A stretch of DNA of 61,361 bases from ZC4RG19 sp036279475. Its GTDB lineage: Bacteria > Actinomycetota > Acidimicrobiia > Acidimicrobiales > VFJN01. The first letter of the stretch is position 1. Each line of letters begins with the position of its first letter. A program made the position numbers and the translations under genes. Under the pieces are notes generated by a model, which was not told where the DNA came from, ran no database searches, and saw only the letters and a program-made list of their open reading frames with translations. Shown here in pieces: positions 9,044-17,183 of this stretch. The stretch spans positions 1-61,361 of the forward strand of contig DASUJB010000063.1 in the NCBI GenBank assembly GCA_036279475.1, in the 5' to 3' direction.

Positions 9044-9841
9044 GTGCCACGAGGACGCACGGCCAGGGTGCTGACCCATCACTACGACGGCCGGCGGGTC
9101 AGCCGCCAGCCCGACCACCTCATCGTCGAGGAGCCCCTCGAGATCCACCTCGACGGGGTGCTGGTGGCCACCACCATGCGCACGCCGGGCCACGACTTCG
9201 AGCTGGCAGCCGGGTTCTGCTTCACCGACGGCCTGCTGGACGGGGCGCCGGTGCGCACGTGCCGGTACTGCGGCACCGGGTCGGCGGTCGAGAGCGCGTT
9301 CAACGTGGTGACGGTGGACACCGGGGGGCGGGCGCCCACGCCCACCCCCCGTCTCACGCCCACCACGTCGGCCTGCGGGATGTGTGGCGCCACGACGGTC
9401 GAGGTCCTGCGGGAGCGGTTGCGCCCGCTGCCGGTCACGCCGCCCGTCGCCCTCGAGGTGCTGGCCGGCGTGGCCGACCGGGCCGGCGCCGGCCAGCCGC
9501 TGTTCGGCGAGACCGGTGCCGTGCACGCCGCCGTGGCGTTCGACCGGGCCGGCGCCCCGGTGCTCGCCCGCGAGGACATCGGGCGCCACAACGCCGTCGA
9601 CAAGGTGGTGGGACGCCTGCTCCTCGACGGCGACCTGCCGGCGGGCGACCGGGGGCTCTACGTCAGCGGCCGGGCCAGCTTCGAGATCGTGCAGAAGGCG
9701 TGGGCCGCCGGCTTCGGCACGGTCGTCGCCGTCAGCGCCCCCTCGTCGCTGGCCGTCGAGGCCGCCCGCCTGGCGGGCATGACCCTGTGCGGCTTCGCCC
9801 GAGGCGGCCGCGTGAACGTGTACACCGGCCTGGGAGGTTGA
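9044..9841 (+). CDS. fdhD: Formate dehydrogenase accessory sulfurtransferase FdhD
   Basis: FdhD moves sulfur from a cysteine desulfurase to the molybdenum cofactor of formate-dehydrogenase-type enzymes. The 265-residue protein shows VEEPLEIHLDGV, TPGHDFELAAGFCFTDGLL, the functional CxxC loop in SACGMCG, and REDIGRHNAVDKVVG with SGRASFEIVQKA toward the C-terminus. It ends 5 bp before the YdeP-type oxidoreductase gene, its likely client, so the two form an operon. Confidence 0.93.
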   Translation: MPRGRTARVLTHHYDGRRVSRQPDHLIVEEPLEIHLDGVLVATTMRTPGHDFELAAGFCFTDGLLDGAPVRTCRYCGTGSAVESAFNVVTVDTGGRAPTPTPRLTPTTSACGMCGATTVEVLRERLRPLPVTPPVALEVLAGVADRAGAGQPLFGETGAVHAAVAFDRAGAPVLAREDIGRHNAVDKVVGRLLLDGDLPAGDRGLYVSGRASFEIVQKAWAAGFGTVVAVSAPSSLAVEAARLAGMTLCGFARGGRVNVYTGLGG

Positions 9842-9846
9842 GCCCG

Positions 9847-12075
9847 ATGGGATGGCGCGAGCAGCTCACCGGCTGGCGACCCTCGCTGTGGGCCGGCTGG
9901 CGGCCCAACGGCATCGGCGAGCAGAAGCCCAACCACTACCACGACATGGCCAAGGTGGCCTGGACCAACCGCAACCACCCGGTGTACGCGGCGCAGGTCC
10001 TGACCCGGGGGGCGTGCGACGGCTGCGCCCTGGGGGTGGCGGGGCTCCACGACTGGACGATCGACGGGGTCCACCTGTGCACGACCCGCTTGGAGCTCCT
10101 CGAGCTGAACACGGCGGACCCGGTCGATCCCCTCGTCCTGTCGGACGTGGCTGCCCTCCGCCGCCGCACCGGCCGCCAGCTGCGCGCCCTCGGCCGGCTG
10201 GCCCACCCCATGCGCCGCCGGCGGGGGGAGCCGGGCTTCCGGCAGGTGTCGTGGGACGAGGCGCTGGGCGCGCTGGCCGGCGGCATCGGGGCGACCAGCC
10301 CCGACCGGGTGGCGCTGTACCTCACCAGCCGCGGCATCACCAACGAGGTGTACTACGCGGCGGCCAAGGCGGCCCGGGCCCTCGGCGTGGCCAACGTCGA
10401 CTCTGCCGCCCGCGTGTGCCACGCCCCGTCGACCACCGGCCTGCGCGAGGCCATCGGCGTCGCCGCCACCACCTGCTCGTTCCGCGACGTGCTCGAGGCG
10501 CCGCTGGTCGTGCTGTGGGGAGCCAACCCGGCCAACAACCAGCCGGTGTTCATGAAGTACCTCTACCTGGCCCGGCGCCGCGGTTGCCGGGTCGTGGTCG
10601 TCAACCCCTATCTCGAGCCGGGCCTCGACCGCTACTGGGTGCCGTCCAACGTCGAGTCGGCCATCTTCGGCACGCGCATGAGCGACCTGCACGTCCCGGT
10701 GCGCCCGGGGGGCGACGTGGCCCTCGCCAGCGCCGCGCTGGCCGAGCTGATCCGGCGGGGAGCCGTGGACGAGGCGTTCGTCGCCGCCCACACCGACGGC
10801 TTCGCCGACGTGCGCGCCGCCCTGGCCGACCAGCCGCTCGACGACCTGCTGCGGCGAGCCGGGATCGAGCGACGGGTCCTCGACGCCTTCGTCGACGAGC
10901 TCGTGCGGGCCGGTGGTGCCGTCCACGTGTGGTCGATGGGCATCACCCAGCACCGCGACGCGGTGGACGGGGTGCGCGCCATCGTCAACCTGGCCCTGGC
11001 CCAGGGGTCGGTGGGCCGCGACGGCGTGGGCCTCATGCCCATCCGCGGCCACTCGGGGGTGCAGGGCGGCGCCGAGATGGGGGCCTACGCCACCGCCCTG
11101 CCCGGTGGCGTCCCGGTCGATCCCCCGCACGCGGCAGCGCTGGCCGCCGCCTGGGGCTTCCCGGTGCCGGACCGGCCCGGCCTCACGGCGCCGGAGATGG
11201 TGGAGGCCGCGGCGCGTGGCGACCTCGACGTGCTGTGGATGTCGGGCGGCAACCTGCTCGACGTCCTGCCCGACCCACCGGCCGTCGAGGCCGCCCTGGC
11301 CCGGGTGCCGCGACGCGTCCACCAGGACGTCGTGGTGACCAGCCAGATGCTGGTCGACGGGGACGACGTCGTGCTCCTCCCGGTGGCCACCCGCTACGAG
11401 CAGGAGGGGGGTGGCACGGAGACGACCACGGAGCGCCGCATCGTGTTCAGCCCCGAGATCCCCCGCCGGGTGGGCGAGGCCCGGAGCGAGTGGCGGCTGT
11501 TCGCCGACGTGGCCAGCCGGGTCCGCCCCGACCTCCGCCCTGCCTTCTCGTGGCCGACCAACCGTGACCTGCGGGCGGAGATCGCCCGGGTGGTGCCCCT
11601 CTACGCCGGCATCGAGGAGCTGGCCACCACCGGCGACGCCGTCCAGTGGGGCGGGCGCCACCTGTGCCGGGGCGGGGCCTTCCCCACCCCCTCGGGCCGG
11701 GCCCGGTTCACGGCGCTGCGCCCGGCGCCCGACGACGTGCCGGACGGCTCCTTCGTTGTCTCCACCCGCCGGGGCAAGCAGTTCAACTCGATGGTGCAGG
11801 CGGCCGTCGACCCGCTGACCGGTGCCGGCCGCGACGCCGTCCTGATGGACCCGCTCGACGCGTCCGGGCTGGGCGTCGCCGGTGGTGACCGGGTGCGGTT
11901 GCGCTCGGCGACGGGCAGCTACGAGGGCACCGTCACCCTCGTGCGCCTGCCCTCCCGCACGCTGCAGGTGCACTGGCCCGAGGGCAACGTGCTGTTGGCC
12001 GGCGGGGCCGACCACCGGGAGCCGCTCTCCCACGTGCCCGACTACAACGCGGTGGTCACCGTCGAGCGGGCGTGA
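9847..12075 (+). CDS. FdhF/YdeP-family molybdopterin oxidoreductase
   Basis: The 742-residue protein is a bis-MGD molybdoenzyme. An N-terminal iron-sulfur motif is visible in RGACDGCALGVAG with a further Cys in HLCTTR. The large catalytic domain has LTSRGITNEVYY, SAARVCHAPSTTGL (Cys in the position that binds molybdenum in this family, about residue 197), and VLWGANPANNQPVF. A C-terminal dinucleotide-binding barrel follows (STRRGKQFNSM to VPDYNAVV). E. coli YdeP, implicated in acid resistance, is the nearest named relative; the reaction is not established. It contains no selenocysteine codon. FdhD directly upstream is the expected maturation partner. Confidence 0.88.
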   Translation: MGWREQLTGWRPSLWAGWRPNGIGEQKPNHYHDMAKVAWTNRNHPVYAAQVLTRGACDGCALGVAGLHDWTIDGVHLCTTRLELLELNTADPVDPLVLSDVAALRRRTGRQLRALGRLAHPMRRRRGEPGFRQVSWDEALGALAGGIGATSPDRVALYLTSRGITNEVYYAAAKAARALGVANVDSAARVCHAPSTTGLREAIGVAATTCSFRDVLEAPLVVLWGANPANNQPVFMKYLYLARRRGCRVVVVNPYLEPGLDRYWVPSNVESAIFGTRMSDLHVPVRPGGDVALASAALAELIRRGAVDEAFVAAHTDGFADVRAALADQPLDDLLRRAGIERRVLDAFVDELVRAGGAVHVWSMGITQHRDAVDGVRAIVNLALAQGSVGRDGVGLMPIRGHSGVQGGAEMGAYATALPGGVPVDPPHAAALAAAWGFPVPDRPGLTAPEMVEAAARGDLDVLWMSGGNLLDVLPDPPAVEAALARVPRRVHQDVVVTSQMLVDGDDVVLLPVATRYEQEGGGTETTTERRIVFSPEIPRRVGEARSEWRLFADVASRVRPDLRPAFSWPTNRDLRAEIARVVPLYAGIEELATTGDAVQWGGRHLCRGGAFPTPSGRARFTALRPAPDDVPDGSFVVSTRRGKQFNSMVQAAVDPLTGAGRDAVLMDPLDASGLGVAGGDRVRLRSATGSYEGTVTLVRLPSRTLQVHWPEGNVLLAGGADHREPLSHVPDYNAVVTVERA

Positions 12076-12148
12076 CGCCCCTCGGGGGACCCCGGGCCGG
12101 GCCGCCGTCGTCGCGGGAGCGGAGGACGGCGCCGTCCCGGCACGGGGT

Positions 12149-12154
12149 TAGCCT
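12149..12154 (+). promoter_or_regulatory. -10 element of hemQ
   Basis: TAGCCT is 7 nt before the ATG at 12162 and no ribosome-binding site intervenes. Confidence 0.5.
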
Positions 12155-12161
12155 GGCGGGC

Positions 12162-12845
12162 ATGGTTGCGCCGCTCGCCCCCCGCACCGGCTGGAACGTG
12201 GTCCACCTGTTCTGCGCCGTCACGCCCCAGGTCGATCGCCATGCGATCGCCCAGGCCGTGAAGGAGGTCGAGGCCGACGACCACCAGGTGGTGCCCGTGG
12301 CCGTCGTCGGCCACAAGGCGGACCTCTGCTTCCTCGCCCTCGGGCCCGACCTGTGGCGGTTGCGGCGCTTCCAGACGGCGCTCGTCGCCGCCGGGCTCGC
12401 CGTGGTGGACAGCTACGTGTCGCTGACCGAGGTGTCCGAGTACGCCCAGGGGATGCCCGAGCAGAGGAAGAGCGCCCGGCTCCACCCCCAGCTCCCCCCG
12501 GAGGGGAAGACGGCGTTCTGCTTCTACCCCATGTCGAAGCGGCGGGGGGACGTCCACAACTGGTACGAGCTGCCCTACGAGGACCGTGAGCAGCTCATGC
12601 TGGGCCACGGCGGCTCGGGGCGGCAGTTCGCGGGTCGGGTCCTGCAGCTCGTCACCGGGTCGACCGGCGTCGACGACTACGAGTGGGGCGTCACCCTCTT
12701 CGGCCAGCACCCCGACGACCTCAAGGACTGCGTCTACGCCATGCGCTACGACCCGGCGTCGGCGCGCTTCGCCGAGTTCGGCCCGTTCGTGACGGGGGCG
12801 GTGGCGCCCCTCGACGAGGTCCTGGCTGCGGTGGGCGTGGCCTGA
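12162..12845 (+). CDS. hemQ: Coproheme decarboxylase HemQ/ChdC
   Basis: This 227-residue chlorite-dismutase-fold protein carries out the last step of coproporphyrin-dependent heme synthesis, converting coproheme to heme b with peroxide. It begins with GWNVVHLFCAVTP, has the central CFYPMSKRRG and HNWYELPYEDR segments (the Tyr in NWY, residue 135, fits the catalytic tyrosine of actinobacterial enzymes), and MLGHGGSGRQFAG. HemQ is typical of Gram-positive bacteria. The ATG at 12162 is supported by the upstream -10 element. No other heme gene is adjacent. Confidence 0.92.
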   Translation: MVAPLAPRTGWNVVHLFCAVTPQVDRHAIAQAVKEVEADDHQVVPVAVVGHKADLCFLALGPDLWRLRRFQTALVAAGLAVVDSYVSLTEVSEYAQGMPEQRKSARLHPQLPPEGKTAFCFYPMSKRRGDVHNWYELPYEDREQLMLGHGGSGRQFAGRVLQLVTGSTGVDDYEWGVTLFGQHPDDLKDCVYAMRYDPASARFAEFGPFVTGAVAPLDEVLAAVGVA

Positions 12846-12964
12846 CGCCCAGCCGAGGGCGGCGTCCCTGCGCGATGCGCCTCGCGACACGCCGCTCCGG
12901 TGACGGATCCGTGAACAGCGGCGCCAGGGGAGGGCGCGAAACCAACTTGCGCTCCCTGCCCGCG

Positions 12965-12970
12965 TACACT
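12965..12970 (+). promoter_or_regulatory. Probable -10 element of the liv operon
   Basis: TACACT lies about 50 nt before the livH start in the 174-bp intergenic region, implying a leader of roughly 43 nt. No convincing -35 is present. Confidence 0.35.
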
Positions 12971-13019
12971 CGCCCCCCGGTCGGCGAGACGGGGAGATCC
13001 CATCCATGAGAGCACCTGC

Positions 13020-14354
13020 ATGCGGCGGTTGACGCGGGTCGTCCTCACCTCGGTCGCCGTGCTGGTCGCCGTGGGCGGGGCCGCTCCCGCCGGTGCCCAG
13101 GAGCCGCCATCGTCCCCCGGGCCCACGACGGCGACGGAGGGGAGCCCGGGCGGCCAGGTGGTGCGAGGGACGCTGGGCTACGACGACGAGGAGGGAGAGG
13201 AGGTGCCCGTCGAGGGCATCGCCGTCACGGTGGCGTCGCAGGACGGCGCCTTCTCCCGCCGGGCCACCACCGACGAGGACGGCCGCTTCGCGGTGCCGGT
13301 GCCCGGCCCCGGCAGCTACGTCGCCACCATCGACCCCGACTCCATCCCCGACGACCTGTCGCTGCGTGACGAGGAGCGCACGGAGCTCTCCTTCGACCTC
13401 GGGCCCGGCCAGTCGCGCAGCGTGCTCTTCCCCCTGGTCTCGGGCGAGGGGGGCCAGGGGAGCGACCCCTTCGTCGACCGCTTCCTGCGCCTCGGCGTCG
13501 AGGGCGTCAAGTTCGGGCTCATCATCGCCATCTGCGCCGTGGGGCTGTCGCTCATCTTCGGCACCACCGGCCTCACGAACTTCGCCCACGGCGAGATGGT
13601 GACCTACGGGGCGCTGATCGCCTACCTGTTCAACGTCACGATCGGGTGGCCGATGCTCGTGGCCGGGCCCCTGGCGGTGGCGGTGGGGGTGGCCACCGGG
13701 TTCCTCATCGACCGGGCGTTCTGGCGGCCGTTGCACCGTCGGGGCACGGGCCTGGTGGCCATGCTGGTCATCACCATCGGCCTGGGCCTCCTCATCCGGT
13801 ACGTCTTCCTGTACCAGTTCCAGGGGCGCACCCGCACCTACGCCGACTACCAGCTCCAGAGGCAGGGCCTCGACCTCGGCCCCGTCACCATCGTGCCCCG
13901 CGACCTGGCCACGATCGGGCTGTCGACGGTCGTGCTGGTGCTGGTGGCGGTCTTCCTCCAGAGGACACGGGTGGGCAAGGCCATGCGGGCCGTGGCCGAC
14001 AACCGCGACCTGGCCGAGTCCTCGGGCATCGACGTCGAGAGGGTGGTGGGCTACGTGTGGGCCTCCGGCGCCGGCCTGGCTGCGCTGGGTGGCATCCTGC
14101 TGGGCCTCTCCGAGCAGGTGAGCTGGGTGATGGGCTTCCAGCTCCTGCTGCTCATGTTCGCGGGCGTCACCCTCGGCGGCCTGGGCACCGCCTACGGCGC
14201 CCTGGTGGGCGGCCTGGTGGTGGGCCTCTTCGTCCAGCTGTCGACGCTGTGGATCGCCCCCGAGCTCAAGAACGTGGGAGCGCTGGTGATCCTCATCGTC
14301 GTCCTGCTGGTCCGGCCGCAGGGCATCCTCGGCCAGCCCGAGCGGGTGGGGTAG
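13020..14354 (+). CDS. livH: Branched-chain amino-acid ABC permease LivH with N-terminal secreted domain
   Basis: The C-terminal 290 residues are a LivH permease: membrane segments from about residue 160, IFGTTGLTNFAHGEMVTYGA, the cytoplasmic ATPase-contact loop GKAMRAVADNRDLAESSGID, and FAGVTLGGLGTAYGALVG. Unusually, about 150 residues precede it: a signal peptide (residues 1-26, ending GAAPAGAQ), a Pro/Ser/Thr linker, and a beta-rich domain at about 47-140 (EVPVEGIAVTVASQDGAFSR, TTDEDGRFAVPVPGPGSYVA) that looks like a carboxypeptidase-regulatory or Cna-B fold. That domain would lie outside the membrane next to the substrate entry side. livM follows after 5 bp. Confidence 0.92.
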   Translation: MRRLTRVVLTSVAVLVAVGGAAPAGAQEPPSSPGPTTATEGSPGGQVVRGTLGYDDEEGEEVPVEGIAVTVASQDGAFSRRATTDEDGRFAVPVPGPGSYVATIDPDSIPDDLSLRDEERTELSFDLGPGQSRSVLFPLVSGEGGQGSDPFVDRFLRLGVEGVKFGLIIAICAVGLSLIFGTTGLTNFAHGEMVTYGALIAYLFNVTIGWPMLVAGPLAVAVGVATGFLIDRAFWRPLHRRGTGLVAMLVITIGLGLLIRYVFLYQFQGRTRTYADYQLQRQGLDLGPVTIVPRDLATIGLSTVVLVLVAVFLQRTRVGKAMRAVADNRDLAESSGIDVERVVGYVWASGAGLAALGGILLGLSEQVSWVMGFQLLLLMFAGVTLGGLGTAYGALVGGLVVGLFVQLSTLWIAPELKNVGALVILIVVLLVRPQGILGQPERVG

Positions 14355-14359
14355 CGGAA

Positions 14360-15352
14360 GTGGACTGGGAACGGATCTTCAGCAACACCCTCGAGGCGGG
14401 CATCGGCCGCGACGCCATGGTGTACGCCCTGGCCGCCATCGGCCTGAACCTCCACTTCGGCTACACGGGCCTGCTCAACTTCGGCCAGGTCGGCTTCATG
14501 GCGGTCGGCGCCTACGGGGTGGGCATCTCCGTGCTGGAGCTGGGATGGCCGTTGTGGGTGGGCGTGGCGGTGGGCGTCGGCGCCGCCGTCCTCCTGGGCC
14601 TCCTCCTCGGCGTCCCCACGCTCCGCCTGCGGGCCGACTACCTGGCCATCGCCACGATCGCTGCCGGCGAGATCCTTCGCTTCGTCTTCCGGGCCGCCGA
14701 GTTCCGCGACGTCACCGGTGGGTCGAACGGCATCAACGGCTTCGCCGGCGACTTCTTCGACGTCAACCCGTTCGGCAGCGGCGAGTACGGGTGGTGGCTG
14801 GTCACCTTCGACGAGAACCAGATGTGGATACTGACCGTCGGGTGGGCGCTCGTGCTGGTGGCGGTCCTCCTGGTCTGGGCACTCACCCGCAGCCCGTGGG
14901 GCCGGGTGCTCAAGGCCATCCGGGAGGACGAGGACGCGGTGCGGGCGCTGGGCAAGAACGTCTACGCCTACAAGCTCCAGAGCCTCGTCGTCGGGGGCGT
15001 CATCGGTGCCCTGGCCGGCTCGATGCTCGCCATCTCGGCCCGGTCCGTCCAGCCCGACAACTACGGGACGGCCACCACGTTCTTCGCCTACGTCTGCCTG
15101 CTGCTCGGGGGGGCGGCCACCGTGTGGGGACCGGTGGTCGGCTCGATGATCTTCTGGTTCATCATGTCCTTCACCGAGAACGTGCTGCGGCAGGCGGTCG
15201 ACAACGGCCACATCCCCGAGGGCATCATGACCGGCACCCAGGTGGGCCAGGTCCGCTTCATGCTGGTGGGCCTGCTCCTCGTCCTGCTCATGGTCTTCCG
15301 CCCCCAGGGCCTGTTCGGCGACCGGCGAGAGATCGCCCTGACCACCAGGTGA
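14360..15352 (+). CDS. livM: Branched-chain amino-acid ABC permease LivM
   Basis: The 330-residue permease partners LivH. Family motifs are NLHFGYTGLLNFGQVGFMAVGAYG split over two segments, LRADYLAIATIAAGEILR, the coupling loop SPWGRVLKAIREDEDAVRAL, and the terminal VFRPQGLFGDRRE. The GTG at 14360 begins VDWERIFSNT and lies 5 bp after the livH stop. It is mid-operon and needs no promoter of its own. Confidence 0.92.
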   Translation: MDWERIFSNTLEAGIGRDAMVYALAAIGLNLHFGYTGLLNFGQVGFMAVGAYGVGISVLELGWPLWVGVAVGVGAAVLLGLLLGVPTLRLRADYLAIATIAAGEILRFVFRAAEFRDVTGGSNGINGFAGDFFDVNPFGSGEYGWWLVTFDENQMWILTVGWALVLVAVLLVWALTRSPWGRVLKAIREDEDAVRALGKNVYAYKLQSLVVGGVIGALAGSMLAISARSVQPDNYGTATTFFAYVCLLLGGAATVWGPVVGSMIFWFIMSFTENVLRQAVDNGHIPEGIMTGTQVGQVRFMLVGLLLVLLMVFRPQGLFGDRREIALTTR

Positions 15353-15359
15353 CTGCCGC

Positions 15360-16310
15360 ATGACGGAGACCGAGGCCACCCGTCCCCTCCCCGCCAGCCG
15401 TGGGGTCGGGCCCGACGCCTTCGAGCACGTGCCCGAGGTGCCCGGCGTCCCCAAGCCCGACCCCATCCTGGTCGCCGACGGCGTCACACGCCGCTTCGGG
15501 GGGCTCACCGCCGTCGAGGTCGACCACCTCGAGGTGCAGCGGGGGGCCATCACCGGCCTGATCGGGCCAAACGGCGCCGGCAAGACCACCCTCTTCAACC
15601 TGCTGACCGGCTTCGACCGCCCCGACGGCGGCACGTGGCGCTTCGACGGGCGGGACGTGACGGGGCTCCCCGCCCACAGGGTGGCCAAGATGGGCATGGT
15701 GCGGACGTTCCAGCTCACCAAGGCCCTGTCCCGGCTCACGGTGATGGACAACATGAAGCTGGGGGCGGCCGGGCAGGTGGGGGAGCGCTTCCTCTCGGCC
15801 CTCGTGCCCTCGCGCTGGCGGTCCCAGGAGGCCGCCAACGAGGAGAGGGCCGAGGCCCTGCTCGACCGGTTCAACCTCGGCCACATGCGCGACGAGTTCG
15901 CCGGTGCCCTGTCCGGCGGGCAACGCAAGCTGCTGGAGATGGCCCGGGCCCTCATGGTGGAGCCCCGGCTGGTCATGCTCGACGAGCCGATGGCGGGCGT
16001 GAACCCAGCCCTGGCCCAGTCCATCGTCGGGCACGTGCAGAGCCTGGCGGCCGACGGGCTCACCGTGGTGTTCGTCGAGCACGACATGGACGTCGTGCGC
16101 ACCATCAGCGACTGGGTGGTGGTGATGGCCGAGGGCCAGGTCGTGGCGGAGGGCCGGCACCGCTCGATCGTGGCCGACGAACGGGTGATCGACGCCTACC
16201 TCGGCCGCCACCACGGCACCTTGGGGGGCGAGGTGGACGAGGACCGGATCCTGGCCGAGGCCGAGGCCGAGATCGCGGCCGAGGAGCACGCCCGCGGGGA
16301 GCGCGCATGA
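15360..16310 (+). CDS. livG: ABC transporter ATP-binding protein LivG
   Basis: This 316-residue ATPase energises the LivHM permease. Walker A is GPNGAGKTT, the signature is LSGGQRKLLEMARAL, Walker B is LVMLDEPMAGVNP, and the H-loop is VFVEHDMDVV. An N-terminal extension of about 35 residues and an acidic C-terminal tail are longer than in E. coli LivG (255 residues). It overlaps livF by 4 bp (ATGA), so the two ATPases are translationally coupled. Confidence 0.93.
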   Translation: MTETEATRPLPASRGVGPDAFEHVPEVPGVPKPDPILVADGVTRRFGGLTAVEVDHLEVQRGAITGLIGPNGAGKTTLFNLLTGFDRPDGGTWRFDGRDVTGLPAHRVAKMGMVRTFQLTKALSRLTVMDNMKLGAAGQVGERFLSALVPSRWRSQEAANEERAEALLDRFNLGHMRDEFAGALSGGQRKLLEMARALMVEPRLVMLDEPMAGVNPALAQSIVGHVQSLAADGLTVVFVEHDMDVVRTISDWVVVMAEGQVVAEGRHRSIVADERVIDAYLGRHHGTLGGEVDEDRILAEAEAEIAAEEHARGERA

Positions 16311-17080
16311 CCGACACACCCGCCGGCCGAGCCGGCGCCGCCCGCCCCGAGGACGGTCCCGTGCTGCTCGAGGCGCGGGACGTCGTGGCCGGCTACGTGC
16401 CGGGTGTCAACATCCTCGACGGCACCAACCTCGCCCTCCACGACGGCGAGCTCGTCGCCGTCATCGGCCCCAACGGCGCCGGGAAGTCCACGTTGGTCAA
16501 GGCGCTCTTCGGCCTCGTCCCCCTCCGCTCGGGGGCGGTGCTCTACGCCGGCGAGGACGTCACCGGCATGAAGGCCCACGAGCTGGTGTCGCGGGGGATC
16601 GGCTACGTGCCGCAGAACGACAACGTGTTCCCCCGGCTGACCGTCGAGGAGAACCTCGAGATGGGCCTGTACCTGCGGGCCAGGCAGTTCGCCGAGCGGT
16701 TCGAGGCCGTGACCGCCATGTTCCCCCGCCTGGGCGAGCGGCGGAGGCAGCGGTCGGGGTCGCTGTCGGGTGGCGAGCGACAGATGCTGGCTATGGGCCG
16801 GGCGTTGATGATGGACCCTCGCGTGCTGCTCCTCGACGAGCCGTCGGCCGGCTTGTCACCGGCCTACCAGGACGAGGTGTTCGTCAACTGCCGCCGCATC
16901 AACGAGTCCGGCGTGTCCATCGTGATGGTGGAGCAGAACGCCAGCCGCTGCCTGCAGATCTGCCACCGGGGCTACGTGCTCGACCAGGGCCGCAACGCCT
17001 ACACCGACCGTGGCGAGGCCCTGCTGCACGATCCCAAGGTCATCGAGCTCTACCTGGGCACTCTGGCCACCGTGGACTGA
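16307..17080 (+). CDS. livF: ABC transporter ATP-binding protein LivF
   Basis: The 257-residue second ATPase has Walker A GPNGAGKST, the Q-loop GYVPQNDNVFPRLTVEENLE in two pieces, the signature LSGGERQMLAMGRAL, Walker B VLLLDEPSAGLSP, and the H-loop-like VMVEQNASRCL, where Gln/Asn replaces His as is usual in LivF. It is the last gene of livHMGF and ends 104 bp before the convergent binding-protein gene. Confidence 0.93.
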   Translation: MTDTPAGRAGAARPEDGPVLLEARDVVAGYVPGVNILDGTNLALHDGELVAVIGPNGAGKSTLVKALFGLVPLRSGAVLYAGEDVTGMKAHELVSRGIGYVPQNDNVFPRLTVEENLEMGLYLRARQFAERFEAVTAMFPRLGERRRQRSGSLSGGERQMLAMGRALMMDPRVLLLDEPSAGLSPAYQDEVFVNCRRINESGVSIVMVEQNASRCLQICHRGYVLDQGRNAYTDRGEALLHDPKVIELYLGTLATVD

Positions 17081-17125
17081 CGCCGGCACCCGACCCCGGG
17101 AGGTAGTGGCCGGCCCGGGGACGCC

Positions 17126-17153
17126 GCGAGGGCCGGCCCGGGCCGGCCCTCGC
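17126..17153. terminator. 28-bp perfect palindrome between livF and the binding-protein gene
   Basis: The two 14-base halves (17126-17139 and 17140-17153) are exact reverse complements. It lies midway between two convergent stop codons, so it is well placed as a bidirectional terminator. Confidence 0.65.
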
Positions 17154-17183
17154 CGGTGGTCGATCGGTCGCGCCCCGGCCCCC

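Noticed and set aside
8946..9050. Longer N-terminus for the DUF983 protein
   Set aside because: It would overlap the fdhD start and promoter, and the added residues are low-complexity.
13006..13020. An ATG 14 bp upstream of livH
   Set aside because: It is out of frame with the permease and its frame soon leaves the signal peptide.
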